Below, one piece after another: positions 54,605 through 63,226 of a stretch of 64,000 bases of DNA. The notes beneath the pieces are model-generated. The model saw only the letters and a program-made list of their open reading frames with translations. It was not told the origin of the DNA and did not search any database. The translations under genes and the position numbers were made by a program. The DNA comes from Streptomyces sp. NBC_01689 (GTDB taxonomy: Bacteria; Actinomycetota; Actinomycetes; Streptomycetales; Streptomycetaceae). The stretch lies in assembly GCF_036250675.1 (NCBI RefSeq), contig NZ_CP109592.1, forward strand, positions 310,001 through 374,000, read 5' to 3'. The stretch's first letter is position 1; each line of letters starts with the position of its first letter.

Positions 54605-54985
54605 CGTTCGGCCCCGACCGAACAGGCCGCCGAGCAGGCCCTCGACGAATTCGAGGCCACTGACCTGGGGCAACGCTATCCGGCGATCGTCCGGACCTGG
54701 CGGTCGGCCTGGCCGGAGTTCACGCCCTACCTGACGTTCCCGCCGGCCATAAGGACGGTGGTCTACTCCACGAACATGGTCGAGTCGATCAACTCCCGGC
54801 TCCGCAGAGCCACCCGCAACCGCGGCCATTTCCCCTCAGAACAGGCCGCGTTGAAGGTTCTCTACCTCGCGGTCCGCGAGCAGATCAACCCCAAAGCGCG
54901 CGACGCCAACCACGTCGCCGCACACTGGAAAAAGGCACTGAACCAGTTCTCACTCTTCTTCGAGGACCGGCTCAGCATCCAATGA
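54605..54985 (+). pseudogene. IS256-family (mutator-type) transposase C-terminal remnant
   Basis: Reads EQALDEFEATDLGQRYPAIV, TVVYSTNMVESINSRLRRAT and FPSEQAALKVLYLAVREQI, the last third of an IS256-type transposase, including the catalytic Glu region (NMVESIN). The front is missing. The sequence after the stop to about 55013 (ACACAAGATTGCTGACAC) may be the element's end. Confidence 0.82.
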
Positions 54986-55024
54986 CACCAACCGACTTAC
55001 ACAAGATTGCTGACACGTCCCACG

Positions 55025-55109
55025 GCCCCGGTCAGTATCGGTCGCGACCGGGGCTGTCGATGCGCATGGTCGTGAAGGGCCGTCGCCTCCGCGGCGAAAA
55101 GCTCCATGG
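55025..55109. repeat. copy A of an 85-bp repeat flanking the rsbV-P-Q operon
   Basis: Matches 57984-58068 at about 72 of 85 positions, same orientation. The left third is a hairpin (GCCCCGGTC ... GACCGGGGC). On the minus strand both copies encode a similar opening (MELFAAEATALHDHAH here, MEPLVAEATDLHDPAR there). It follows the rsbV-type stop by about 45 bases. Confidence 0.75.
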
Positions 55110-55152
55110 CTCTGTTCATGAAAACGGACAGCTGGAGGTCTTTAGCGGTGGA

Positions 55153-55509
55153 TCATTGTGCGGATCGCCAAGCGTCCTCGGCGTCCTGCACAGTGGGATG
55201 AATGGGAAAGACCTGGTCCAGGCCGACGATGCGGATGATCCGGCCGACACGTTCGGGGACCGTGGTCAGGGCGATGGTTGCGTCGGCGGCCAAGGCGTGA
55301 TTGCGGGCGACGATCAGGACACTGAGCCCGCTGGAGTCGCAGAAGGTGATGGCCGCGAGGTCGAGGACGAGCTGCTCGCCGGGGCGCACGTCGAGCGCGA
55401 GGAGAGCGTCACGAACCTGAGGAGCCGTGTGGTGGTCCAGGTCCCCAGCGAGTTCCATTACCGTGCCGGCGGCGGTCGTGCGGGTGCGGAGGGCCACGCT
55501 CTGGGTCAC
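55153..55509 (-). CDS. rsbV: RsbV-type anti-sigma factor antagonist (STAS)
   Basis: A 118-residue STAS protein: TVMELAGDLDHHTAPQVRDA and the phospho-Ser site LVLDLAAITFCDSSGLSVLI (DSSG). When dephosphorylated it binds an RsbW-type anti-sigma, freeing sigma. GTG start overlaps the rsbP-type stop by four bases, so phosphatase and its substrate are made together. Confidence 0.92.
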   Translation of the reverse strand: MTQSVALRTRTTAAGTVMELAGDLDHHTAPQVRDALLALDVRPGEQLVLDLAAITFCDSSGLSVLIVARNHALAADATIALTTVPERVGRIIRIVGLDQVFPIHPTVQDAEDAWRSAQ

Positions 55510-56780
55510 TGCTGCTCTTCACTGAGGGTTCGGGGCACATGGATGGCGAGGACGGCGGTGTCGTCGTCCACGCCGGTGCCGAAGGCGGCGAGCAGTGCGC
55601 GCACCGCGTCGATGGTGTTGGACGCCGTGGAGGGGGCGAGGCTGCGGCCGAAGTCGAGGAGAGCGTCGTCCCCGTACCGGTCGTCGCCGCTGGCCACGGT
55701 GGTGTGGGCTTCGGTGAGGCCGTCGGTGTGCAGGAGCAGGGTGTCGCCGGGGGCGAGATGGACGCTGGTGGTGGAGATCTGGGCGTCGGGCAGGACGCCG
55801 ATGAGCTGTCCGCCGGGAGTGGGCAGATAGTCGGCGGTCCCGTCGGCGCGCATCAGCAGGGCTGGGGGGTGGCCGCCGCTGGCCAGCGTGATACGGAAGC
55901 CGCCCCTGTCTGTGTCGGGGGTGAGCAGGCCGAAGATGACGGTGCAGAAGCGGGGATCGGTGCCGCTGTACTCGTGGTTGAGAACCGTGTTGAGGTTCGC
56001 GAGGACGGCGGCCGGATCCGGGTTGTAGACGGCGGCGGCGCGCAGCGTGTAGCGGGCCAGAGAGGTGATGGCCGCCGCGGGGGCGCCCTTGCCGCACACA
56101 TCGCCAAGGAACATGCCCCAGGTACCGGCGGCAAGGGGGAACAGATCGTAGAAGTCGCCGCCGACCTCGTCGACGGAAGCGATGTGGTAGTGCGCGGCGA
56201 CGTCCAGGCCGGGCACGTTCGCCAACGCGGGAGGCAGCAGCGTCTTCTGCAAGGTGGTGTTCAGCAGCTTGAGGCGGTCGCGTTCCCGGTCCGCCTCGTG
56301 GCGGGCGCGCAGGAGTTCGGTCTCGTAGGCGCGGCGGTCGCGGGCGTCGAAGAGGGTGGTTCGGATCAGGAGGGGCTGCCCGTCGCTGCCGGTCTTGACG
56401 GTCGAGGTGACCATGACGGGCAGGCGGGTGCCGTCGGCGGCCTTGAGCTCCAGAGCGACACCGCTGATCTCGCCCTGCATGCGCAGCAGCGGCGCGAAGT
56501 GGGTCTCGTGATAGAGCCGGCCGCCGACGGTCAGAAGATCCGAGAAGGTCATGCGGCCCACCAGGTCGCCGCGCTCGTAGCCGAGCCAGTCCAGCAGAGT
56601 CGCGTTGACCTTGGCGATCCGGCCGTCCAGCAGCGTGGAGAGGTAGCCACAGGGGGCGTGCTCGTAGAGGTCCTCGGCACTGTCCTCCAGCAGACCGGAG
56701 AAGCGGGCCGCCTCATCCGCGGGCTTATGGTCCCCGGTCTGGTGTTTGCTGTCCGCCGCGTCGCCGGTCTCGCACATCAC
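55506..56780 (-). CDS. rsbP: RsbP-type PAS-PP2C phosphatase
   Basis: A 424-residue phosphatase. A PAS domain (about 30-145: YEHAPCGYLSTLLDGRIAKV, LLDWLGYERGDLVGRM) is followed by a short coiled coil (RARHEADRERDRLKLLNTTL) and a SpoIIE/PP2C domain (EVGGDFYDLFPL, FLGDVCGKGAPAAA, LLHTDGLTEAH, VDDDTAVLAI) with the Asp metal ligands. In B. subtilis RsbP with RsbQ dephosphorylates RsbV in energy stress. GTG overlaps the rsbQ stop (GTGA). The gene order here is rsbQ-rsbP-rsbV. Confidence 0.92.
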   Translation of the reverse strand: MMCETGDAADSKHQTGDHKPADEAARFSGLLEDSAEDLYEHAPCGYLSTLLDGRIAKVNATLLDWLGYERGDLVGRMTFSDLLTVGGRLYHETHFAPLLRMQGEISGVALELKAADGTRLPVMVTSTVKTGSDGQPLLIRTTLFDARDRRAYETELLRARHEADRERDRLKLLNTTLQKTLLPPALANVPGLDVAAHYHIASVDEVGGDFYDLFPLAAGTWGMFLGDVCGKGAPAAAITSLARYTLRAAAVYNPDPAAVLANLNTVLNHEYSGTDPRFCTVIFGLLTPDTDRGGFRITLASGGHPPALLMRADGTADYLPTPGGQLIGVLPDAQISTTSVHLAPGDTLLLHTDGLTEAHTTVASGDDRYGDDALLDFGRSLAPSTASNTIDAVRALLAAFGTGVDDDTAVLAIHVPRTLSEEQQ

Positions 56781-57595
56781 CGTACGGCTCCCGCGAACGC
56801 GGAGATCGCTGCGGCGGTCTCCTCCGGAGCCGCGAGCTGGGGGCAGTGCCCTGTCGCGTTCAGTGTGACCAGTCGGCTTCCCCGGATCTGCGCATGGACG
56901 AAAGCACCCACCTCCGGTGGAGCGATCGCGTCACTGGAGCACTGTGCGACCAGCGTGGGCACCGTGACCGCCACGAGATCGGCACGGTTGTCGGACAGGA
57001 ACGTCACGCGGGCGAAGAGCCGCGCGATCTGCGGGTCCGTCCGGCAGAAGCTGTTCGTCAGCTCCTCGCCCAGCTCGGGCCGCTCCGGATTTCCCATGAT
57101 CACCGGGGCCATCGCGCCCGACCAGCCGAGATAGTTCGCGTCCAGCGACTCCAGCAGTTCATCGATGTCAGCGGCGCTGAACCCGCCCCGGTAGCCCGTG
57201 GCCGGATCATCGATGAAACGCGGAGACGGAGCGAGCAGCACCAGTCCGGCAAAAGCTTCCGGCCTGCGCGTGGCGGCCAGTACGCCCATCATCGCGCTGA
57301 CCGAATGCCCCACGAACGTGACCGGGCCCAGCGCCAACTCCCCGATGACCTCCAGGATGTCGTCGACATAGCCGTCCAGCGAACCGTACCGATCTCGGCT
57401 CCACGCCGACAGCTGCGAGTTCCCCGAGCCAACGTGATCGAAGAGGACGACGGTGAAGTCCTGCGCCAGGGCGGGCACCACCAGACGCCACATGTTCTGG
57501 TCACACCCGAACCCGTGCGCCAGCATCACCACCGGCGCACCGGCCCGCCCGGTCACCGTCACGTGGTTCCTGCTCCGCACATCCATACCCGCCAT
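56777..57595 (-). CDS. rsbQ: RsbQ-type alpha/beta hydrolase
   Basis: A 272-residue hydrolase with the RsbQ layout: MLAHGFGCDQNMWRLVVPAL, the nucleophile FVGHSVSAMMG (Ser in GHSVS), and the His in NATGHCPQLAAPEE. RsbQ makes or holds the small hydrophobic ligand sensed by the RsbP PAS domain. First gene of an operon with rsbP and rsbV; overlapping stop/start. Start ATG at 57595 or 57586, ribosome site unclear. Confidence 0.9.
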   Translation of the reverse strand: MAGMDVRSRNHVTVTGRAGAPVVMLAHGFGCDQNMWRLVVPALAQDFTVVLFDHVGSGNSQLSAWSRDRYGSLDGYVDDILEVIGELALGPVTFVGHSVSAMMGVLAATRRPEAFAGLVLLAPSPRFIDDPATGYRGGFSAADIDELLESLDANYLGWSGAMAPVIMGNPERPELGEELTNSFCRTDPQIARLFARVTFLSDNRADLVAVTVPTLVAQCSSDAIAPPEVGAFVHAQIRGSRLVTLNATGHCPQLAAPEETAAAISAFAGAVR

Positions 57596-58350
57596 CCTCG
57601 CAGACCGCTCCCGGCGGCGATCGCGGTCCGATCAAGTCACTGGACATGGCTCTCCTCGATAGATCAGCGTCTCCGGGACTTTCGGCCGTCCGGCTGAGTC
57701 GACAGATCCCCCCACCCGTCTCGGTAGCTGCCAGAGCTGCCGGGGCTGCGTCCATCGCACGCCGGCCGTGAGCCCGGTACCGTATCCGGGGACGTTGACG
57801 GAGTTGCGGCAGCGGGTCCCACCGGGTGCAGGTACCCGCCCTCAGCCGGCAAGCGCCTCACCGAGAGCGGGTAGCGGGCGAGGACCAACTGCTTGCTCTG
57901 ACCCTTTCGCGTCGTGCACCGGACACACAGGCCGCTCCCGCCGCCGGCCGACACCGCGGAGGCCGGTGACCGAGACGCAAGCAGCCCCGGCCGGTGTCGG
58001 TCCCGGCCGGGGCTGTCGACGCGCAGGGTCGTGAAGGTCGGTCGCCTCCGCGACCAAAGGCTCCATGAGGGTTCAGCCGAACGATCGTCCTCGGTCCCGT
58101 CGGGCCCGAGCCCTCCTCTCCGTCCCCGCCCGCGTTCTCCCCGGGACACCGATCCGCGTCGACGCCGTGAGGGCACTCACGAGGTCGTTCAGTCCCCGCG
58201 GCGCCGGGCGCCACGAACGGAAACGCCAGGAAGGCGATCCCGTACCTCACTCAACTCCCCTGATGCGACGCGCGATCGTGGTGGCGTGCCGGGTGGCTCC
58301 CGCCGCGATTTCGACGACGGTACGCGCGTGGCGTAGGCCCTGTGTCGCCG
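57596..58350. other. intergenic region upstream of the rsbQ operon
   Basis: About 750 bases without a supportable gene apart from the second 85-bp repeat (annotated). It holds the rsbQ promoter, likely near 57600-57660. Confidence 0.45.
57984..58068. repeat. copy B of the 85-bp repeat flanking the rsbV-P-Q operon
   Basis: About 72 of 85 positions match 55025-55109 in the same orientation. Here the hairpin is perfect over 11 pairs (GCCCCGGCCGG ... CCGGCCGGGGC). The two copies are 2.96 kb apart. Confidence 0.75.
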
Positions 58351-59871
58351 TCAGTCGGCCACCGAGTCACCGAACAGGGCCCCGGTCGCGGGCAGGCCCA
58401 TGGTGGACGGCCCGAAGGAGAAGGAACCGCTCGCGGTGATACCGCCGGAGGCGGCCGAGAACACCCACGCGGCACCGCTGTTCGCGTTCTCCGGCCAGTC
58501 GCCGACGACCAGGCCGTCCTTCTTGTCGCCGTTGGCGTCGACGAGGGCGGTCTCGCTGCCGAAACGGTCCAGCTTCTCCGCGGTGCCGGGTACCCCCGCG
58601 GTGTTCTGGCTGAACGACTTGATGCCGGTGGTGGTCAGACCGGTCGCGCCGCCGCGCAGCACGAGCACGGTGCCGGCGTCGGTGAGGCCGTCGAAGTCCT
58701 CGCCGGGCAGGCCGATCGCCACGTCGGGGTAGCCGTCGCCGTCGGTGTCGCCGATCGACAGGCCCGCGCCCATGCCGTCACCCCACTCCCCCACTCCCGG
58801 TACGCCTGCTGTGTCCTGGTTGATCCACACCGGCTTGCGGGTGGTGGACACGCCGTTCCGGCCGCCGTGGACGACGGCGATCGCACCGCCCTTGACGGGG
58901 AGGCCGACGTCGTAGTCGGTGCCGTCGACAGAGTGGCCGACGACGATGTCGGCGTGACCGTCCTTGTCGAGGTCACCGATCGCGACGTCGTCGCCGCGGA
59001 TGAGCCGACCCTGGGAGTCCTTGAGAAGGCCCTGGTAGGTGAACCCGGAAGGACCGCCCGCCAGAAGGGCGACCCCACCGGTACCGACCTCGCCGTCCTG
59101 CTGCCTGACGCTGACGGCCAGATCGGCAATGCCGTCGCCGGTCACGTCACCGGCGGCCATCGCGATGGCGTACCACTCCTCGCCGGGGAACAAGGTGAAC
59201 CGGGTCGCTCGCGCGCTGCGGCCGTCGCGCTTGAACGGACCGTGCAGCACGGAGCCGTCGCCCGGCGCGTTCTCGTCGCCGTAATCGTCGCCCCACGCCG
59301 CCACGTCAGGATCCTTGTCCCCGTCGACGTCCGCGACCACGAAGACGCCGCGGGAGCTCGCCGGCACGTTCCCCAGCAGGGTCGGCGTGGCGGACAGCCC
59401 CTTGGGACCACCCCAGTTGACGGCCAGGAAACGTCCGTGATAGCCGCTGATCGGAGACCTGTCCACGAGCGACAGCAGGTCGGCGTAGCCGTCCCGGTCA
59501 AGGTCGCCGCTCTGCAGGTTGCTGCCGTAGCCCGTCTGCTGCGGCACCGTCGACCGGTTCGACCAGGTCAGTGTCTGCCTGCGCGAGGTCGACAGCCCGC
59601 CGGACGAGCCGTACAGCACGCTGACGGCCCCCGCCTTCGCCTGCCCCTTCAGCGGGGTGCCCGGCGCGCCGATCGCCAGATCGGGGTAGCCGTCGCCGTT
59701 GAAGTCGTCGTGCAGGCGCTTGCTGCTGGGCGTGGTGGCGGTCGTTGCCGTGGTCGTCGGGGCCGGGGTGGCGGCGTTGACGACGGGAGCCAGCACGGCA
59801 CCGCTGACCAGGGCGATTCCGGTGGCGACGACAAGCCGTCTGCGACGCCGAGGGAGGGAACGGGAAGTCAT
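58351..59871 (-). CDS. secreted FG-GAP (integrin-like) repeat protein
   Basis: A 506-residue exported protein. The start has a signal peptide: basic PRRRRRLVVATG, a hydrophobic core (IALVSGAVLAPVV), and an ANAATP cleavage region. After it come at least six FG-GAP / VCBS-type repeats with DxDxDG Ca-binding loops (DFNGDGYPDLAIG, DLDRDGYADLLS, DVDGDKDPDVAA, DVTGDGIADLAV, DLDKDGHADIVVG, DTDGDGYPDVAIG), a beta-propeller. Presumed extracellular, binding a carbohydrate or protein. RBS AGGA five bases before ATG. Confidence 0.9.
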   Translation of the reverse strand: MTSRSLPRRRRRLVVATGIALVSGAVLAPVVNAATPAPTTTATTATTPSSKRLHDDFNGDGYPDLAIGAPGTPLKGQAKAGAVSVLYGSSGGLSTSRRQTLTWSNRSTVPQQTGYGSNLQSGDLDRDGYADLLSLVDRSPISGYHGRFLAVNWGGPKGLSATPTLLGNVPASSRGVFVVADVDGDKDPDVAAWGDDYGDENAPGDGSVLHGPFKRDGRSARATRFTLFPGEEWYAIAMAAGDVTGDGIADLAVSVRQQDGEVGTGGVALLAGGPSGFTYQGLLKDSQGRLIRGDDVAIGDLDKDGHADIVVGHSVDGTDYDVGLPVKGGAIAVVHGGRNGVSTTRKPVWINQDTAGVPGVGEWGDGMGAGLSIGDTDGDGYPDVAIGLPGEDFDGLTDAGTVLVLRGGATGLTTTGIKSFSQNTAGVPGTAEKLDRFGSETALVDANGDKKDGLVVGDWPENANSGAAWVFSAASGGITASGSFSFGPSTMGLPATGALFGDSVAD

Positions 59872-60313
59872 GGCTGTCCTGACGTAGGCGGAGAAGAAGG
59901 CGCGGGAACGCGTCGATGAGCCCGGCGCACGCTCGCGACCGTGCTGAGAGCGCGGGCGCCGAAGCGGGCGGAACCCCTGGCCATGACACCGGCGAACTCA
60001 GAGCGGAACCCCCTTGCGGCACCGGCGTACGCGTCCTCACACCGCCCAGTACGACTCACTGGAGTGGCGGTTGGTTGCGCTGCGGTTTACCGCACCTTTC
60101 CCTGCAGTCAAACGAGTTGGCGCCTGACAGTGGTGCGGCAGGGGTGGCGGATCGGGTGCTCGGTCAGGCGCCGCCGTGTGCGGTGACGCAGACGTGCTGC
60201 TGGAGCTCCTGGTCGCCGAGGCTGCCGTGGTCCAGAACCGCGGGGTCGGCGATACGGGTTCCAGGGTAGGTGGGGGCGGCGGGCGGCTCGGAGACCGTCG
60301 CGACCCAAAGCGG
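59872..60313. other. intergenic region between divergent genes
   Basis: About 440 bases without a gene, holding the promoter of the FG-GAP gene; the toxin-antitoxin promoter follows. Confidence 0.5.
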
Positions 60314-60342
60314 TTGTAGCGACCTGTACAGGTCGCTACACT
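60314..60342 (+). promoter_or_regulatory. promoter embedded in a perfect 26-bp palindrome (toxin-antitoxin operator)
   Basis: A perfect palindrome (arm TGTAGCGACCTGT) occupies 60315-60340. A -35-like TTGTAG (60314-60319) and a -10-like TACACT (60337-60342), with a 17-base spacer, lie inside or across its edges. The ATG of the antitoxin follows at 60349, so transcription should start at or next to the start codon (leaderless). Repressor binding would block RNA polymerase. Confidence 0.75.
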
Positions 60343-60348
60343 CCTCGC

Positions 60349-60585
60349 ATGAAGCAGATCAATGTACGCGTGCCCGACGAGATCCACGCCGGAATCGCAG
60401 AGCGCGCCGAGGCCGCGGGCCTGTCCGTGCAGGAGTACGCCAAGCAGGTGCTCGCCGACGAGTCCAACGACCTGCGACACCGCTTCCTCCACGCAGGCGC
60501 GCACTTCGCGGATGCCTTCGGAGACGCCTTCACAGAAGAGTTCGGGAACCCGGCCGCCAACCGTGGGCCGGCGGCCGCCGCGTGA
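60349..60585 (+). CDS. antitoxin, ribbon-helix-helix (FitA/Phd-like)
   Basis: A 78-residue protein. The N-terminal ribbon-helix-helix (QINVRVPDEIHAGIAERAEA, GLSVQEYAKQVLADE) is expected to bind the palindrome just upstream; the C-terminal ~30 residues (HRFLHAGAHFADAFGDAF) would cover the toxin. Its stop overlaps the toxin GTG (GTGA). There is no ribosome site, in line with a leaderless message. Confidence 0.88.
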   Translation: MKQINVRVPDEIHAGIAERAEAAGLSVQEYAKQVLADESNDLRHRFLHAGAHFADAFGDAFTEEFGNPAANRGPAAAA

Positions 60586-60956
60586 TCGTCCGCATCGACC
60601 GCGCCTGGCTCCTCGACCTTGCGCACCGGCACATCCCCGGAGACCCGGACGTCTCCGACTTCGGCACACTCGCGGCCGCGGCCGCAAGGCACTCCGACAC
60701 GGTCATGGACACGCTCGTCTACACCGAGTCCCACCACCGGGCAGCGGCGCTCATGCATCAGCTCATCCGCTGCCCGGCCCTTGACCACTCCAACGAACTG
60801 TTCAGCGCGGTCGTCGCCGCTTCCTACCTCTCGGTCAGCGGCGAGATCCTGGACGTCCAGCCCAAACAAGCCGCCGTCCTCGCGGCCCGCGTCAGCCGCG
60901 ACGGTCTGGACGTACGAAGCATCGCCGCCGAGATCAAAACGTGGATCGCCCGCTGA
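60582..60956 (+). CDS. toxin, Doc/Fic-like family
   Basis: A 124-residue toxin component (start VIVRIDRAWLLDLAHR, then IPGDPDVSDFGTLAAAAARH). The Fic-motif region HPFxxGNKR is replaced by CPALDHSNELFSAVVAASYL, so the canonical His/Gly pair is altered; the family Streptomyces Doc-like toxins often have this changed form. Whether it modifies a target as Doc phosphorylates EF-Tu is unknown. Coupled to the antitoxin by a 4-base overlap. Confidence 0.82.
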   Translation: MIVRIDRAWLLDLAHRHIPGDPDVSDFGTLAAAAARHSDTVMDTLVYTESHHRAAALMHQLIRCPALDHSNELFSAVVAASYLSVSGEILDVQPKQAAVLAARVSRDGLDVRSIAAEIKTWIAR

Positions 60957-61476
60957 GCCGAGGCGCCTCCGACACGGCCGGATCCCAATCGCGGCCCTCT
61001 CCCGCCGCAGGTGAGTCAGGCCAAGTGAGTCAAGGGCCGTGCGCAGCGGTCCGGAGCTGAGTGGGTCGACGGCTACGCACGGCTGGAAGAGCCCCGGGTT
61101 GGACAGGGCACCGTCACGGAGGGTGGCACACGGGGCGCCGGATCCCACCCGCATGGGCCTGCACGGCCGGTACTGCCTGCAGATCGTCGCCGCTCCCGCC
61201 CACAGCATCACCGTCGAACAGACACAGGCCCGAAATCGCATCACCGCCGACGGCCGCCTCCACCCCGCCGCCCGCGTAGGCGAACCGAATCCCCTCCCCT
61301 ACTCCTCCGTATCGACGCGTGCCGCGGCCTGCTTCTCATCCCAAGGCCGCTCCCCGGTCGCCGCCACTTGCCTGACGTGGTGGTCCAGGTCTCCGAACGC
61401 TGCCCGACACGGGTGCTCCCGGCCCTTCCGGGAAGCAGAAATCCCATGCCCTAGTCGACCAGCCCGTCGGCGTCAT
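60957..61476. other. intergenic region
   Basis: About 520 bases with no supportable gene. Confidence 0.4.
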
Positions 61477-61569
61477 AGGGACCAGCTGTACGCGGAGGCG
61501 AAGAAGCGTGGCATCGAGGGCCGGTCATCCATGAACAAGCAGGAACTGGCCAGGGCCCTCGGCCGCTGA
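61477..61569 (+). pseudogene. fragment of a Rho-N / plasmid-stabilisation-type protein
   Basis: The 30-codon piece HRDQLYAEAKKRGIEGRS then SMNKQELARALGR matches the end of small proteins with a Rho-termination-factor-N-like helix pair. The front is absent. Confidence 0.4.
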
Positions 61570-61579
61570 AAACAACGGA

Positions 61580-61815
61580 CCGTCTCTCCAAGGCGGCGCA
61601 CGTGCATCTGGGAGGCCCCAGGACGCTCGCCCATCTGGGCCTGGGCGAGTGGGTCCACAAACCGCATGTGAATGATGCACCGCTCCCGCTCACCCGGCGC
61701 GGCAGTCATCGGCGCCAGTGCATCGTCTTGATCAGCCCGGTCATGCCGACCTGGACGAGGTCCTCCACCTCGCCGTGCCGTTCGACCACGCCGTGCTGGC
61801 GGATGACAGACGAGC
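61580..61815 (-). pseudogene. remnant of a SigB-type sigma factor
   Basis: The minus strand reads region 2 (HGEVEDLVQVGMTGLIKTM) and region 4 (GERERCIIHMRFVDPLAQAQ, MGERPGASQMHVRRLGETV). The two pieces are fused by a deletion of the middle and a frame change. The DNA is similar to the sigma gene at 52207-53055. Confidence 0.72.
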
Positions 61816-61832
61816 CGGCCAGGAGGTTCGCC

Positions 61833-62462
61833 TCACCGGGCGTCTTGTCCGCGGTGGTCTGCGCGCGCGGCTTCTGTCACTGCTCCCGCGGCTGTGTGGG
61901 GGTACTCGACCAATGACCGACAGGCACACCGCGGTGGTCGCCCTGCGTCTGTACCGTTTCGGTGTAGCAAGGGCTGTTGTGCTGCCCGCATCGCCAGCCG
62001 TGCGCACAGCGCGGCCAGCGGCAACTCGACACAGAAAGCCATCACTGCAGCCGTGACGAAGGCGCTCCCCGCAGCCGCAGTCGTGGTGTCGAACCAGGCG
62101 TCAATCGCCAGCAGGGTGGCCGTCGTGGCGGCCACCAAGGGATATCGCCGGTCGCCACGGATCGCAAAAGCGCCAGTGGCGATCAGACCGACCGACTCAA
62201 GTGCGTCCAGGCCCACCCACGCCACTGGCCACTGTGCCGCCGTCGCGACGTCCGGCTGTCCGGTCGCCAGCATGTACAACCAGGGCAGCAGAAGAATCCC
62301 GCAGACGACCATCAGCCGACCCGTCCATGCCGTCAGCCCCAAGTCCCGCCCACCCCTGCCCTCGCGCGGCGGAGGCCCTGGCCGGGCGTGCCCGCCTGGC
62401 GCAGTGCGCTCTCCGCCTCCATCAGCTGTCACCTCGTCAGTACCAGGTGCCAGTTGGGACAT
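61833..62462 (-). CDS. integral membrane protein, hypothetical
   Basis: A 209-residue protein with four hydrophobic stretches (LMVVCGILLLPWLYMLATG, VGLDALESVGLIATGAFAI, LVAATTATLLAIDAW, AFVTAAVMAFCVELPLAALC) after a Pro/Gly-rich N-terminus. The C-terminal 40 residues are low complexity and may be read-through. Start ATG has GGGAGCGAGACC upstream. No family recognised. Confidence 0.65.
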   Translation of the reverse strand: MSQLAPGTDEVTADGGGERTAPGGHARPGPPPREGRGGRDLGLTAWTGRLMVVCGILLLPWLYMLATGQPDVATAAQWPVAWVGLDALESVGLIATGAFAIRGDRRYPLVAATTATLLAIDAWFDTTTAAAGSAFVTAAVMAFCVELPLAALCARLAMRAAQQPLLHRNGTDAGRPPRCACRSLVEYPHTAAGAVTEAARADHRGQDAR

Positions 62463-62743
62463 GGTCTCGCTCCCTCCCGCGTGCTCTCCCGTTCACAAAG
62501 CTGAGCCTCCGCGGCGCACCCACGCGCTGTCCACGACCGCCTGGCCCTACGCGGGCAGCGCTGGAGTCGGCCTCGACGCCCGCCGGCTGACCGCGCCCTG
62601 GACGCTTCGCCGCCAACCGCCCGCCCTCGCCCCGCGCGCAGGTGGCTGCCATGGACGCCTAGGGAAGTGGAGCGCGTCCTCCTCGAGGGCTGGACGATCC
62701 CTGGCCTGACGATGCTCGATCGAAGGATGTCGACGCGCGACGA
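62463..62743. other. short intergenic region
   Basis: No gene seen. Confidence 0.4.
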
Positions 62744-63226
62744 TCACTGCCGCGTCGCGTCACTCCTGCCTGTGATTCCTGATTCGGCCGGGCAGTTCGG
62801 CGTGTGCGCCGGGTCCCCTTTCTGTTGCTGGTCGGCGATCGGACGGAAGCACGCGGTCACCGTCTTGCCGTGCCGCTGGCACTTCATGCTCCAGCCGTCG
62901 GCAAGGGCGCCCACGATGCCCATCCCCCGTCCAGACGTCGCACCTGTCCCCGGCTCGCGCTGCCGGGGCAGGGTGGGGTCCTCGTCGTGGACGCTCACAT
63001 GTAGGCAATCGCCGTCCCAGGTGAGGACGAGGTGGGCATCACTGTGGGCATGGACGTGGGCGTTGGTGAGCAGTTCGGACACGCAGAGGACGATCGCGTC
63101 AGCCATGTCGGGTTCTTCAGCGGCCCAGGGCAGGGACCTGAGATGGTCTCGCGTCCAATGCCGTCCGGCCCTCACGCCTCCTGACACCGCGAACGAGTGG
63201 GCCCAGCCCATGGCTTTGACTGCCAT
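62744..63226 (-). CDS. stand-alone HATPase (RsbW-like anti-sigma regulatory factor)
   Basis: A 160-residue GHKL ATPase: N-box CVSELLTNAHVHAHSD, G1 SVHDEDPTLP, G2 TSGRGMGIVGALAD, and VTACFRP at the end of the fold; then a disordered tail. Proteins of this class bind a sigma or STAS antagonist. The ATG at 63226 is preferred; one six codons upstream exists. It lies beside the remnant of a SigB-type gene and 6 kb from the intact rsb set, which lacks an RsbW. Could serve that role. Confidence 0.85.
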   Translation of the reverse strand: MAVKAMGWAHSFAVSGGVRAGRHWTRDHLRSLPWAAEEPDMADAIVLCVSELLTNAHVHAHSDAHLVLTWDGDCLHVSVHDEDPTLPRQREPGTGATSGRGMGIVGALADGWSMKCQRHGKTVTACFRPIADQQQKGDPAHTPNCPAESGITGRSDATRQ

